A DNA stretch of 64,000 bases from Glaciimonas sp. PCH181 (GTDB taxonomy: Bacteria; Pseudomonadota; Gammaproteobacteria; Burkholderiales; Burkholderiaceae_D): NCBI RefSeq assembly GCF_003056055.1, contig NZ_PYFP01000001.1, forward strand, positions 2,728,001 through 2,792,000, given 5' to 3'. How positions within the stretch are numbered: position 1 is the first letter of the stretch; each line of letters opens with the position of its first letter. Under the pieces are notes generated by a model, which searched no databases, had not been told where the DNA came from, and was given only the letters and a program-made list of their open reading frames with translations. This document shows positions 9,117-18,700 of this stretch, piece by piece. The position numbers and the translations under genes are program-made.

Positions 9117-9908
9117 CTAGGCCGAATGGATCGATTTATCTAGCAATGACTGTACGATATCAGCCTGCTCCTCCGATTGCCCCTGCCCCAATGCCTCCGC
9201 TATCGCCGCATGCGCGATTATTGCCAGATTGCGTCTATGCATTTCCAGGGTCGCAATTGATGCCAATTGAATCAACTCCGCCTTCATCGGCGGTGCTTTC
9301 ATGATGGCAATCATGCTCTGCGCAAAGGTCATATCACCGATAAAATCGGCCGCCGAATGCAAGTTTCCTGCTGCGTCGACGTAGCGCAATGCATATGGCT
9401 GGATTGGCACCTGAGCATCCACCGCCGCCTCGAACAAATTTGCATGAAAAGGCAATATTGCGCCTTGAGCCGCAGTCGTGCCCTCGGGAAAGAAGGCGAC
9501 GCGCTCGCCCGCATGAATGCTGCTGACCAAGCCCTGAAAAATGCGACGGACATCGCGCTGTTTACCCCGAGCGATAAAAATCGTATCGGCCTGCGCGCAC
9601 AGCCACCCAATCAACGGCCAGTCGCGGATATCTGACTTAGCGACAAAACGGCAAGGCTCGATCGAATTAATCACAAAAATATCCAGCCACGACACGTGAT
9701 TAGCAATAATCAATGCCCTGGATGGTGCATCAAGATGATGGGGATTTTGAATCTCGACAGTTACCCGACAAATGGCTAATACCTTCATCGACCAGTCGCG
9801 AATCCGCTCATGACGGCCGGCAGCATCGGTAAACGGAAACACAAAAGCGCACGTCGCCAGTCCGGCGAACAAGTGCGCGATTATTCGTAACAAACGATAG
9901 GCGATCAT
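9117..9908 (-). CDS. Lysophospholipid acyltransferase, PlsC family
   Basis: Members of this family acylate lysophosphatidate or related lysophospholipids at the inner membrane. The 263 residues have one N-terminal hydrophobic helix (about 5-25), the catalytic His71-x4-Asp76 motif in NHVSWLD, and the substrate-binding FFPEGTT motif at about 139-145. It overlaps the end of the dihydroorotase-like gene by 4 bp and so ends the yqgE-ruvX-pyr operon. Whether it is the main 1-acyl-glycerol-3-phosphate acyltransferase or a paralogue cannot be decided here. Confidence 0.85.
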   Translation of the reverse strand: MIAYRLLRIIAHLFAGLATCAFVFPFTDAAGRHERIRDWSMKVLAICRVTVEIQNPHHLDAPSRALIIANHVSWLDIFVINSIEPCRFVAKSDIRDWPLIGWLCAQADTIFIARGKQRDVRRIFQGLVSSIHAGERVAFFPEGTTAAQGAILPFHANLFEAAVDAQVPIQPYALRYVDAAGNLHSAADFIGDMTFAQSMIAIMKAPPMKAELIQLASIATLEMHRRNLAIIAHAAIAEALGQGQSEEQADIVQSLLDKSIHSA

Positions 9909-11206
9909 GCCTGTTCAGCCGCCCGTTCGTAAGCAATGTGACCGGCAACAATGGTCGCCTTTACCTGTCCTGTCAGCTCGTAACCCAAAAACGGCGTGTG
10001 CTTGCCCTGACTAGCCAGAGTTTTGGCTTCCACCGTCCAGCGTACTGCTGGATCAAAAAGGCAGATATCAGCTATGCTACCGACCCCCAATTGACCTGCA
10101 GGCAACCCTGCAACGCGTGCGGCATCGGTAGTGATTTTAGCTAATGCGCGGCTGAGTGGTTGTTCTGAAGCGGCAACGTTTTCTTCCGCCCATTTGAGAG
10201 CTAACGATAATAGCAACTCAAGACCAGTTGCGCCAGGCGTAGCCTCACCGAACGGCAGCAATTTTTCATCATCATCGACCGGTGTATGATCCGAGCAAAT
10301 CGCATCTATCGTGCCATCAAGCAATCCTTGGCGAATCGCATCACGGTCGCGTTGCGAACGGAACGGCGGCGTCATTCTGGCATTTGAATCAAAGAAACCA
10401 ATATCGATCTCAGTCATATGGACGTGATGCGCGCCGACGTCGCAAGTAATCGGCAGACCTTCCTTTTTAGCCTGACGTACCAACGCAACGCCCGCACCAG
10501 ATGAAATCCGGCATAAATGTACGCGTGCACCGGTGGCCCGCACCAACTCAAAAATCGTGTACAAACGGATGGTTTCTGACATGACCGGCACACCAGATAA
10601 ACCCAAGCGCGAGGCGACGGCACCACTATTCGCAATACCGTCGTGACCAAGATATGGATCTTGTGGACGCAGCCAGACGGTGAAATTAAACGTCTGCGCA
10701 TATTGCAACGCACGCAATAGCACCGTGGTATCGAGAATCGGCGCATCCGCTTGCGCAAAACCGATGCAACCAGCGTCGGTTAACTCAGCCATTTCCGTCA
10801 GCTCACGCCCTTTCAGCCCCACCGTCAACGCGCCGAGTGGATAGACATGCGCCTGATTCAACGATTTTGCGCGATGCTTCAACATTTCGACCAGACCGGG
10901 TTCGTCTAGCACCGGATCGGTGTCTGGCGGACACACCAGACTTGTCACGCCGCCCTGCATTGCCGCTTGCATTTCGGATTCCAGCGTGGCTTTGTATTCA
11001 TAGCCGGGCTCACGCAAACGCGCACTTAAATCAACCAGACCAGGAGCAACGATCAGGCCACTCGCATCGATCGTTTTATTCGGGCTGAAATCGGCAGGAG
11101 GCTGACCGATACCCACAATCTTGCCGTTAGCAATATAGATATCTTGGCTGGCGTCGATACCATTTGCAGGATCGATCAAATGGCCGTTTTTAATATGCAG
11201 TTTCAT
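9905..11206 (-). CDS. pyrX: Dihydroorotase-like protein PyrC' (probably non-catalytic)
   Basis: The 433-residue protein has the full length and fold markers of class I dihydroorotase (APGLVDL, REPGYEYKATLESE, SDHTPVD). Most zinc ligands are missing, however. The HxH pair is Ser61 and Arg63, the Asp near 153 is Ala, the His near 180 is Arg, and the His near 232 is Arg233. Only the Asp in SDHTP (306) remains. In Pseudomonas an inactive dihydroorotase of this kind, encoded next to pyrB, is needed to assemble the dodecameric aspartate carbamoyltransferase. I infer the same structural role here. A working pyrC must then lie elsewhere. It follows pyrB by 36 bp and overlaps plsC by 4 bp. Confidence 0.88.
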   Translation of the reverse strand: MKLHIKNGHLIDPANGIDASQDIYIANGKIVGIGQPPADFSPNKTIDASGLIVAPGLVDLSARLREPGYEYKATLESEMQAAMQGGVTSLVCPPDTDPVLDEPGLVEMLKHRAKSLNQAHVYPLGALTVGLKGRELTEMAELTDAGCIGFAQADAPILDTTVLLRALQYAQTFNFTVWLRPQDPYLGHDGIANSGAVASRLGLSGVPVMSETIRLYTIFELVRATGARVHLCRISSGAGVALVRQAKKEGLPITCDVGAHHVHMTEIDIGFFDSNARMTPPFRSQRDRDAIRQGLLDGTIDAICSDHTPVDDDEKLLPFGEATPGATGLELLLSLALKWAEENVAASEQPLSRALAKITTDAARVAGLPAGQLGVGSIADICLFDPAVRWTVEAKTLASQGKHTPFLGYELTGQVKATIVAGHIAYERAAEQA

Positions 11207-11242
11207 GTGTTATTTTTTCTTGTTCAGGTATTTTCAGAAAAC

Positions 11243-12202
11243 TCAATTCCCAGCCAGAATACTCATCACCGCCATCCGCACCGCGATCCCAAACGTGACT
11301 TGCGGCAGAATCACCGCTTGCGCACCGTCTGCAACGGCGGAATCAATTTCGACGCCGCGATTCATTGGCCCCGGATGCATGACGATTGCGTCAGGTTTTG
11401 CCAGCGCCAGTCGCTCTGGCGTCAAACCGTAACTCTTGAAAAATTCCTGCGCTGACGGCAGCAATGCACCGGTCATACGTTCATTCTGCAGACGCAACAT
11501 AATGATCACATCAACGCCCTTCAGACCTTCGTTCATGTCGGTAAATACCCGCACACCCATTTGCTCCAATCCACTCGGCAACAGCGTGCGTGGACCAATT
11601 GCCCGCACTTCCGGCACGCCCAATGTCGTCAGCCCATGAATATCTGAGCGAGCAACGCGACTATGCAGAATATCGCCGACAATCGCCACCGTCAGATTGG
11701 TGAAATCTTTTTTGTAGTGACGAATCGTGTACATGTCGAGCAGACCCTGCGTCGGATGTGCATGACGACCATCACCCGCATTCACCACGTGCACGTGCGA
11801 CTGTTTGGTATCGATCAGATGCTTGGCAATCAGATACGGGGCACCTGACTGAGAATGGCGCACCACAAACATATCCGCATGCATGGCGGCAAGGTTGTCG
11901 ATCGTATCCAGCAACGATTCGCCTTTGCTGGCGCTGGAGGCAGAGATGTTCAGATTGATGACATCGGCTGAGAGCCGCTTTGATGCGATCTCAAACGTCG
12001 TCCGCGTACGGGTGGAGTTCTCAAAAAACAGGTTGAAGACGCTTTTTCCGCGCATCAACGGTACTTTTTTGACTTCGCGGTCACTGATACCGACGAAAGA
12101 AGACGCCGTGTCCAAAATGTGCGTCACCACCGAAGTCGGTAACCCTTCGATGGTCAACAGATGTTGGAGTTCGCCGTTTTTATTGAGTTGAGGATTAAGC
12201 AT
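11243..12202 (-). CDS. pyrB: Aspartate carbamoyltransferase catalytic chain
   Basis: PyrB makes carbamoyl-aspartate from carbamoyl phosphate and aspartate, the committed step of pyrimidine synthesis. The 319 residues carry the carbamoyl-phosphate loop [13 protein letters not shown] (Ser63 to Arg67) and the [13 protein letters not shown] segment with the HPxQ motif. The start overlaps the end of pyrR by 8 bp. No pyrI regulatory chain is present; the neighbour is a dihydroorotase-like gene instead. This arrangement fits the class of enzyme that forms a complex with a DHOase-like partner. Confidence 0.95.
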   Translation of the reverse strand: MLNPQLNKNGELQHLLTIEGLPTSVVTHILDTASSFVGISDREVKKVPLMRGKSVFNLFFENSTRTRTTFEIASKRLSADVINLNISASSASKGESLLDTIDNLAAMHADMFVVRHSQSGAPYLIAKHLIDTKQSHVHVVNAGDGRHAHPTQGLLDMYTIRHYKKDFTNLTVAIVGDILHSRVARSDIHGLTTLGVPEVRAIGPRTLLPSGLEQMGVRVFTDMNEGLKGVDVIIMLRLQNERMTGALLPSAQEFFKSYGLTPERLALAKPDAIVMHPGPMNRGVEIDSAVADGAQAVILPQVTFGIAVRMAVMSILAGN

Positions 12203-12716
12203 TACGATGTACCGTCAGAGAGAGTTCGCCATTGTCGGCGCGTTGAAGTTCTAGCGATTCGCCGGCGACCAGCGACACGGTATCGGCGACAAAATCAGCG
12301 CGTATCGGCAGCTCACGTCCACCTCGGTCGATTAATGCTGCCAGCATGATTTTTGCCGGTCGACCGTAGTCGAATAATTCATTAATCGCAGCGCGTGTGG
12401 TGCGTCCGGTATACAGCACGTCGTCCACCAACAAAATGGTGGCGCCATTCACATCGAATGTAATTTGGGCTGGTTTGACGTCAGCGCGCAGGCCTTTTTC
12501 CGCAAAGTCATCACGATAAAACGAAACGTCGATAAAGCCTAAACGATCGTTATCAGTGAGTTTCAGGGCTGCCATCAAGCGCTCGGCTAGCCAGGCGCCA
12601 CCGGAATAAATGCCGACTACGGCGACATTTTCAGCATTGGCTAAACCGGCAATGACTTGCTTTTCCAGGACCTGATAAAGCGCTTCGGCATCATATGTTG
12701 CGTGAGATGTTGTCAT
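12195..12716 (-). CDS. pyrR: PyrR family phosphoribosyltransferase / pyrimidine regulator
   Basis: PyrR proteins have uracil phosphoribosyltransferase activity and in many bacteria regulate pyr genes. The 173 residues show the PRPP-binding motif [17 protein letters not shown] at about 94-110 and the [11 protein letters not shown] segment near 37-47. It is the gene immediately before pyrB and overlaps it, as in Pseudomonas. I could not identify a Bacillus-type PyrR attenuator in the upstream 77 bp. If it regulates, it would have to do so in another way. Confidence 0.9.
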   Translation of the reverse strand: MTTSHATYDAEALYQVLEKQVIAGLANAENVAVVGIYSGGAWLAERLMAALKLTDNDRLGFIDVSFYRDDFAEKGLRADVKPAQITFDVNGATILLVDDVLYTGRTTRAAINELFDYGRPAKIMLAALIDRGGRELPIRADFVADTVSLVAGESLELQRADNGELSLTVHRNA

Positions 12717-12793
12717 GAAAATTCATCTTTTTGTCAGTATGCAATCTGGTTAATCATAAAGTCCGCATGAGCCTGCCGTAAAGTTGGCGCAGC

Positions 12794-13180
12794 TCAGCCC
12801 CCTAAATCATCGAAATATTGCTGCAAAATGATCGCCGCAGCACGGTCGTCAATTAACTCACCGCGTTGATGTTGGATGACTGCCGACGAATAACGCTCAT
12901 CAACGAGCACCACGGCGACGCCATAGCGCCCATGCAATTGGTTGGCAAAACGACGACAACGCACGCTCATTTCATGCGGTGCGCCATCTGGATGTAAGGG
13001 TAAGCCGACGATACAACGTGTAGGTTGCCACTCTTTGAGCAAAGTGGCGATTTCGATAAATTTGGCATCGTTGCTGATGGCGCTGATGATGGTCAAAGGT
13101 TGCGCTTGCTTCAGCAAAGTATTACCGACGGCAACGCCCACGCGTTTGAGGCCGAAATCAAAGCCGAGAATAGTCTCCAT
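12794..13180 (-). CDS. ruvX: RuvX/YqgF RNase H-like nuclease
   Basis: YqgF-family proteins are RNase H-fold nucleases linked to Holliday junction resolution and to 16S rRNA 5'-end processing. The 128 residues are slightly short for the family but keep the start ILGFDFGLKRVGVAVGN with Asp7 and the VLVDERYSS motif with Asp94 and Glu95. The region near 122 (DDRAAAIILQQYF) gives the third acidic residue. It lies 39 bp downstream of yqgE, the same pairing as in E. coli. Confidence 0.9.
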   Translation of the reverse strand: METILGFDFGLKRVGVAVGNTLLKQAQPLTIISAISNDAKFIEIATLLKEWQPTRCIVGLPLHPDGAPHEMSVRCRRFANQLHGRYGVAVVLVDERYSSAVIQHQRGELIDDRAAAIILQQYFDDLGG

Positions 13181-13219
13181 TAACGCGTCACCGCTGCAGG
13201 TTCAGCGCCTGCCATCAAC

Positions 13220-13918
13220 TCATGCACGACCGGATTCTCCTGTCAGCATGTAGGGATCAATGCCGAGCAATTTAAGCGCCGCAACAAAGCGCTCTTCCAC
13301 CGGCAAATCGAAAATGATAGACGGATCAGCGACCACGGTCAGCCAGCCATTGCGGGCAATTTCATCCTCGAGCTGACCGGCATCCCAGCCGGAACAGCCC
13401 AAACTGACCATCAATTGCGTCGGACCGGTGCCATGAGCAACCTCTTCCAACACATCTTTTGAAGTAGTCATTGCAATGTGATCCGTGACTTTAAGCGTCG
13501 ATGAGTAGATTTTGAGCGGCGAATGCAGCACAAATCCGCGCTCCACCTGCACCGGACCGCCAAACATCACCGGTCGTGCCGACATGCTGTCGCCAAATTT
13601 AGCGTGGCTGTCGGAGTAAGCGGCGGCATGCGTATGCTGCGGAGCAATTTCCAGCGTCAGATCAATGCGTTCAAATAGCACGTCCATCGTCATATCGGTT
13701 GGCTTATTAATGACAACGCCCAGCGCGCCATTCACGTTATGTTCGCACAAATAGACGACAGTTCCGCCAAACACCGGGTCTTGCATAGTCGGCATGGCGA
13801 TCAGAAAATGATTCGTCAGATCCAGCAGAGAGGGATCGGACAAGGTAGAAGTCGCCGTCAAGGTGTCAAGCGGCGCGGATACTGCGGGATTTTTGTGTTG
13901 CTTAGCCATGACCGACAT
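13220..13918 (-). CDS. YqgE/AlgH family protein (DUF179)
   Basis: The body of the protein matches YqgE/AlgH: LTNHFLIAMPTMQDPVFGGTVVYLCEHN, then GALGVVINKP, then VFGGPVQVERGFVLHS-like and SLGCSGWDAGQLEDEIARNGWL. The biochemical role is unknown. In Pseudomonas algH was reported to affect alginate genes. The longest frame begins at 13993, but family members are near 190 residues, so I use the ATG at 13918; the ATG at 13909 (MAKQHKN) is equally possible. No strong ribosome-binding site decides between them. It is the first gene of the yqgE-ruvX-pyrR-pyrB-pyrC'-plsC run. Confidence 0.88.
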   Translation of the reverse strand: MSVMAKQHKNPAVSAPLDTLTATSTLSDPSLLDLTNHFLIAMPTMQDPVFGGTVVYLCEHNVNGALGVVINKPTDMTMDVLFERIDLTLEIAPQHTHAAAYSDSHAKFGDSMSARPVMFGGPVQVERGFVLHSPLKIYSSTLKVTDHIAMTTSKDVLEEVAHGTGPTQLMVSLGCSGWDAGQLEDEIARNGWLTVVADPSIIFDLPVEERFVAALKLLGIDPYMLTGESGRA

Positions 13919-14065
13919 TTTATCAGTTTTAAATGCCGCTATCCTGCTTTGAATAGCGCCCGTCCTAGCGTAAAGTACTGGATTTGGGATCAATCCAACT
14001 TGCCAGACTGCAATCTACTGCATTTCAGTTTTTTCGGCTTTATCCTACACCCTCAAGTAAAGCCA

Positions 14066-14146
14066 CATAACTGTTTAAACCAAACACCCCGACGCAGACA
14101 GCGCGACTGTATGGCAAGAAGGGCCAGCGATGCATAAACAGTTATG
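14066..14146. repeat. Perfect 12-bp inverted repeat before phrB, 57-bp spacer
   Basis: CATAACTGTTTA at 14066-14077 is exactly repeated in reverse at 14135-14146 (TAAACAGTTATG), 44 bp before the photolyase start. The left arm runs into the 8-bp palindrome GTTTAAAC (14073-14080). The spacer of 57 bp is GC-richer and holds no gene. No T-run follows either arm, so it is not an ordinary terminator. It could be a pair of operator half-sites, a long hairpin in the leader, or the ends of a tiny element. Confidence 0.6.
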
Positions 14147-14190
14147 CCGACTTACTTACCAGTCTCTTCATTTTTTAGGTCTACGCTAAT

Positions 14191-15684
14191 ATGCCTCAAT
14201 TTGACAAGTCTCTCGTCTGGTTTCGTCGCGACCTGCGCGTATTCGATCATGCCGCATTGCATCATGCGCTGAAGGCTAGCCGTGCCGTATTTTGCGTGTT
14301 CGTGTTTGACACCGATATTTTGGAACCGTTGCAGAACGCAGGATTAAAAGCGGACCGCCGCATTGAATTTATTCACGCCAGCATTCTGGAATTAGACGCA
14401 GAGCTGCAAAAGCTGGGCGGCGGCCTGATCGTGCGGCACGGCGCGGCAATGACAGAAATTCCCGCCTTGGCGGCGCAATTAGGCGTCGATGCCGTGTTCG
14501 CCAATCGCGACTACGAACCGCAAGCTGTCGCCCGCGATCTCGCTGTGACAAACGCTTTGGCGGGGCATGGCTGTGGCTGGCATAGCTATAAAGATCAGGT
14601 TATTTTTGAAATAGATGAGGTCTTATCGCTATCTGCGAAGCCTTTTTCGGTGTTTACGCCCTATAAAAATGCCTGGATGAGACGGCTGGCTGCGGCAGAC
14701 GGTGAGTTTTTCTTAAAACCGTATCCCATCACGCCTTACGCAGAGCGGTTAGCAACCCTCCCGCCGCCGCATGTAACCGCGATACCGACATTGTCAACGC
14801 TGGGCTTTGAACCGACCAATCTGAGCGCACTAAAAATCCCTACAGGTATTTCCGGAGCGGAACAATTGCTGGAAGATTTCATGCCCAGAATCGGTGATTA
14901 CGAAGAGACGCGCAACTTTCCTGCCGTGAAAGGGCCGTCTTATCTTTCAGTGCATTTACGTTTCGGCACAATTTCAATCCGGACGATGGCACGTCAAGCT
15001 TATCAAACGATGCGTCAGGGCACAGAAGGAACTGGCGCAGCAGTATGGTTATCTGAACTGATATGGCGCGATTTTTATTTCATGATTTTGCATCACCATC
15101 CTCACGTGGCGCAACGCGCATTCAAACCGGATTACGACGCGATTGCCTGGGAAAGCGGCGCACACGCGGAACAGGTTTTTCAGGCCTGGTGCGACGGCCG
15201 CACCGGTTATCCGTTGGTAGACGCTGCTATGCTCCAAATCAACCAAACCGGTTATATGCATAACCGCCTGCGGATGGTCGTTGCATCGTTTTTAATCAAA
15301 GACCTTGGTATCGACTGGCGCTGGGGCGAGGCTTATTTTGCGGCGCAGCTTAACGACTTTGATTTATCCGCCAACAATGGCGGCTGGCAATGGGCGGCTT
15401 CATCAGGTTGCGATGCCCAACCCTACTTCCGCATCTTTAATCCGATTACCCAATCAGAAAAATTCGATAGCGAAGGAAAATTTATCCGGCGCTATCTGCC
15501 GCAATTAAGTGGCCTGAGCAACAAAGCGATCCACGCGCCGTGGCTGGCTACGCCGATCGAATTACAGAGCGCAGGCATCAAGTTAGATGTCGACTATCCA
15601 AGGCCGTTGGTGCAACACGATGAAGCGCGCAAGTTAACACTGGCGCGCTACGCTGTAGTGAAAAAAGTAACGATTGAGCAATAA
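14191..15684 (+). CDS. phrB: Deoxyribodipyrimidine photo-lyase (class I CPD photolyase)
   Basis: Photolyase repairs cyclobutane pyrimidine dimers using light and FADH-. The 497 residues start with the class I mark SLVWFRRDLRVFDHAALHHAL (antenna-binding Rossmann domain). The C-terminal FAD domain has WLSELIWRDFYFMIL, then GRTGYPLVDAAMLQINQTGYMHNRLRMV, then LNDFDLSANNGGWQWAASSGCDAQPYFRIFNP. All are canonical. The gene is alone between a divergent yqgE and the convergent chpA. It is flanked by two separate inverted-repeat structures described elsewhere. The closest alternative, a cryptochrome-DASH, lacks this C-terminal pattern. Confidence 0.94.
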   Translation: MPQFDKSLVWFRRDLRVFDHAALHHALKASRAVFCVFVFDTDILEPLQNAGLKADRRIEFIHASILELDAELQKLGGGLIVRHGAAMTEIPALAAQLGVDAVFANRDYEPQAVARDLAVTNALAGHGCGWHSYKDQVIFEIDEVLSLSAKPFSVFTPYKNAWMRRLAAADGEFFLKPYPITPYAERLATLPPPHVTAIPTLSTLGFEPTNLSALKIPTGISGAEQLLEDFMPRIGDYEETRNFPAVKGPSYLSVHLRFGTISIRTMARQAYQTMRQGTEGTGAAVWLSELIWRDFYFMILHHHPHVAQRAFKPDYDAIAWESGAHAEQVFQAWCDGRTGYPLVDAAMLQINQTGYMHNRLRMVVASFLIKDLGIDWRWGEAYFAAQLNDFDLSANNGGWQWAASSGCDAQPYFRIFNPITQSEKFDSEGKFIRRYLPQLSGLSNKAIHAPWLATPIELQSAGIKLDVDYPRPLVQHDEARKLTLARYAVVKKVTIEQ

Positions 15685-15694
15685 TTTAGTCAAT

Positions 15695-15737
15695 GGCCTA
15701 ACTATAAATAACAGTTAGGCCTGTAAAAAGGCCTAAC
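15695..15737. terminator. Three alternating copies of GGCCTAAC: mutually exclusive hairpins between phrB and chpA
   Basis: GGCCTAACT (15695-15703) pairs perfectly with AGTTAGGCC (15713-15721) over a 9-nt loop. The second arm can instead pair through GTTAGGCC (15714-15721) with a third copy GGCCTAAC (15730-15737) over an 8-nt loop. The structure lies between convergent genes and probably ends transcription on one or both strands. Neither strand has a long T-run right after a stem, so it is not a textbook terminator. Confidence 0.5.
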
Positions 15738-15769
15738 CTAAAAGCCCCGCCCGAAGACCTATCCCTTTA

Positions 15770-18700
15770 TCAAGGTACAGATAGCGCCACTTCTTTGCGT
15801 ATAAACGTCCCTATCATTCCTAACAGCACGTCTTCCTGATAAGGCTTGCCAAGATAGTCGTTCACGCCCAATTCCATTGCATACGTCCGATGTTTGGCTG
15901 CCGTCCGCGACGTAATCATAATGATGGGGATGTCACGGGTACGCTCATCGTTGCGAATATTGCGTGTCAAATCGAAGCCATCCATCCTCGGCATTTCGAT
16001 ATCCACCAGCATCAAGTCGGGCGTAATAGCCTGCAGCTGTTGCAGCGCATCGATACCATCTTTCGCCAGCACGACCTGATAACCTTCACGCGATAACAAA
16101 CGCTGAGTGACACGTCGCACGGTCAATGAATCATCGACCACCATGACAATTTTTTGGGTGCGTAATCCCGGCACCGGTTCAAATGTCTTTTCAGCTCCAG
16201 GATTATCGGCAACCGCACCAACTGGCAGCACATGCTCAATTTCAACTGCATTTGCATTCTGCATGATCGGTGCAGTCTGCGGTAAGCGCATCTCCTGCAT
16301 ATACCGTTGCGCCAACGGAACCGGGTTCAAAATCAATACAACCTCACCCGAACCCAATACCGTTGCGCCCACGATGCCGATCAAACGGGATAACTGTGGG
16401 CCGATATTTTTAACAACCACTTCGCGGTTCCCAATAATTTCATCGACGTGAATCGCTACACGATCATTGCCACTGCGCAAAATGATGATCGGCGTGTATT
16501 GCTGCGTTACCGGGGCGACATGATGCTTGCCTAATAATGTCGACAAATAATGCAACGGCACTCTTTGCTCTTGCCATAACACCGATCCGTCGTTGTAGGC
16601 GCTTGCCAATAAGGTCGCTTTCAACTGCAGCACTTGCTCAACCAGCGCCGACGGCACGGCGTAAGTATTCCCGCCAGTAGAGAAAATGACGACTTGGGTC
16701 ACAGCAAGCGTCAGCGGCAGGTGAATGGTGAAATGCGTGCCTTTACCAGCCTCACTGGTGACGGCAACTCGGCCGCCAAGCGCTGCGGCTTCCGAGCGCA
16801 CGACATCCATGCCCACGCCCCGACCGGCAAGTTTGGTAATTTCTGTCACGGTGGTAAAGCCCGGTCTAAAAATCAAATCGGTGGTCTCTACATCAGAGAG
16901 TTCCTGATGGGGATGTAATAGGCCGATCGATTTAGCTTTACCGCGAATTTCGGGCAGATTCAAACCTTGCCCATCGTCAGATAACTGGATCAATACTTCA
17001 TTACCGTTCTGACGAATTTCGATCTTCAATTCACCAATATCGCTTTTGCCAGCGGCACGCCGCCCCTCACGACTTTCAATCCCGTGCACGATCGCATTAC
17101 GCAATAAATGTTCGAATGGTCCGACCATCTTTTCCAGAACGCTTCGATCAATCTCAACCGTACTTCCGCGAATATCCAGATTGACCCGTTTATCCATCTC
17201 CTTCGATACCTGGCGCGTCAGACGATATAAGCGCTCGGCAACACTCGCAAACGGGACCATTCGCACGTGCATCAAATCCCGTTGCAAATCGCGCGTCAAC
17301 CGTCCTTGTGTGACGAGGTCGGTATTAGCATCATCGACCGTTTTGGTCAGCGTTTTTTGTAGCGTAGAAACATCATTAACGCTCTCTGCCATCATCCGCG
17401 TTAGTTCTTGTAAACGCGTGAAGCGATCAAACTCAAGCGGATCAAATTCTCGCTCGCCAGCCAGTGTCATACGGGATGACATCTGCGTTTCTGCCTGTAT
17501 TTCGATCTCGCGCAACTGCCCGCGCAAACGGTCAACGTTTTCGGTTAACTCCAGCAATGATTGCTGCAATGTACCGACGCCAGATTCCAGTCGCGAGCGG
17601 ACAATCGCCACTTCACCGGCTTGATTTACCAGCCGATCCAGCACTTCTGCGTTAACCCGCACTTGCGCCACAGCGGCAACATTGGATGTGGCGGCCAACA
17701 CTGGTGCAGTTCCCGTTGCACTTATAGGAACGACGACTGAAGATGACGTCATTGCGATTGACTGATTGACTGACGCTGCGGAATGCGGTTGCGGGTGCTC
17801 TAGATTCTCGAACATCTGCACGCCGTAATCGTAATGCGCCAATAACTCATCGATCATATGCGGCGATGGCGTCGCACTATATAACGTGGCCGCGATATGG
17901 CTTTCCATTTCATGCATATGCTGGCCGAGTACCATTGCTCCGGCCATGCGCGCACTGCCTTTGATAGTATGCAAATGTCGCAAAATGGCTTGTGCGGTTT
18001 CTACCGGAATTGGCGCAACCGATTGATCATTAACGCTATTAACATTGATGATACTTGCCGACTGTTTCCAACTACGTAGCCCACTTTCGATTTGAGGCAG
18101 AATGTCGCGCCCCTCCTCCAAAAATATCGGCAATAAATCAACATCAATCTCATCGCGCAACGCCAGCGCCGGATCGAATTCTATCGGCGCAGCTTCATAC
18201 GCTTGCGATGTCACCGCTATAGTCGGGAGCCCGATAACCATCGCGCTTTGCGGTGCATCCTCCGATAAAATCGGCGCTATAGACGTAACAACCGACGTGA
18301 CGTGAACAGTATCTTCTGCCTGTTCTTCTGATTGCTGCGAATCAACCGTCAATCCAATGGCTGCATCGCCAACAGATCCGTTGAGCAGGCTAACGTCAGA
18401 CGGATTCGGCGGTATGTGCGATAAATCTTCGAGGGCCAAATTTTTATCGGAATCGGGATCGAAAGCAGCAAAGCGCACTTCCTGCCCGTGTCGTAAACTA
18501 TCCAACGTGCTGACCAATGCCGGTTCGTAATAAGGCATATCGCTTTGTGCAAACTGCTGCAACATCCACTTGGCACGAGAGACCGCCTCATCGATTATGT
18601 CGAACTCTTGCGCTCGCACTGGCGTTAGCTGCATCGCCATCCGCTGCAAAACCATTTCTAGCGCGTGTGCGACATCGCGTAATGGCTTAAAGCCAACCGT

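Noticed and set aside
12717-12793. PyrR-binding attenuator before pyrR
   Set aside because: The 77-bp gap shows no anti-terminator and terminator pair.
16107-17624. Long plus-strand frames opposite chpA
   Set aside because: They are shadows of the chpA reading frame, which has clear kinase and receiver motifs.
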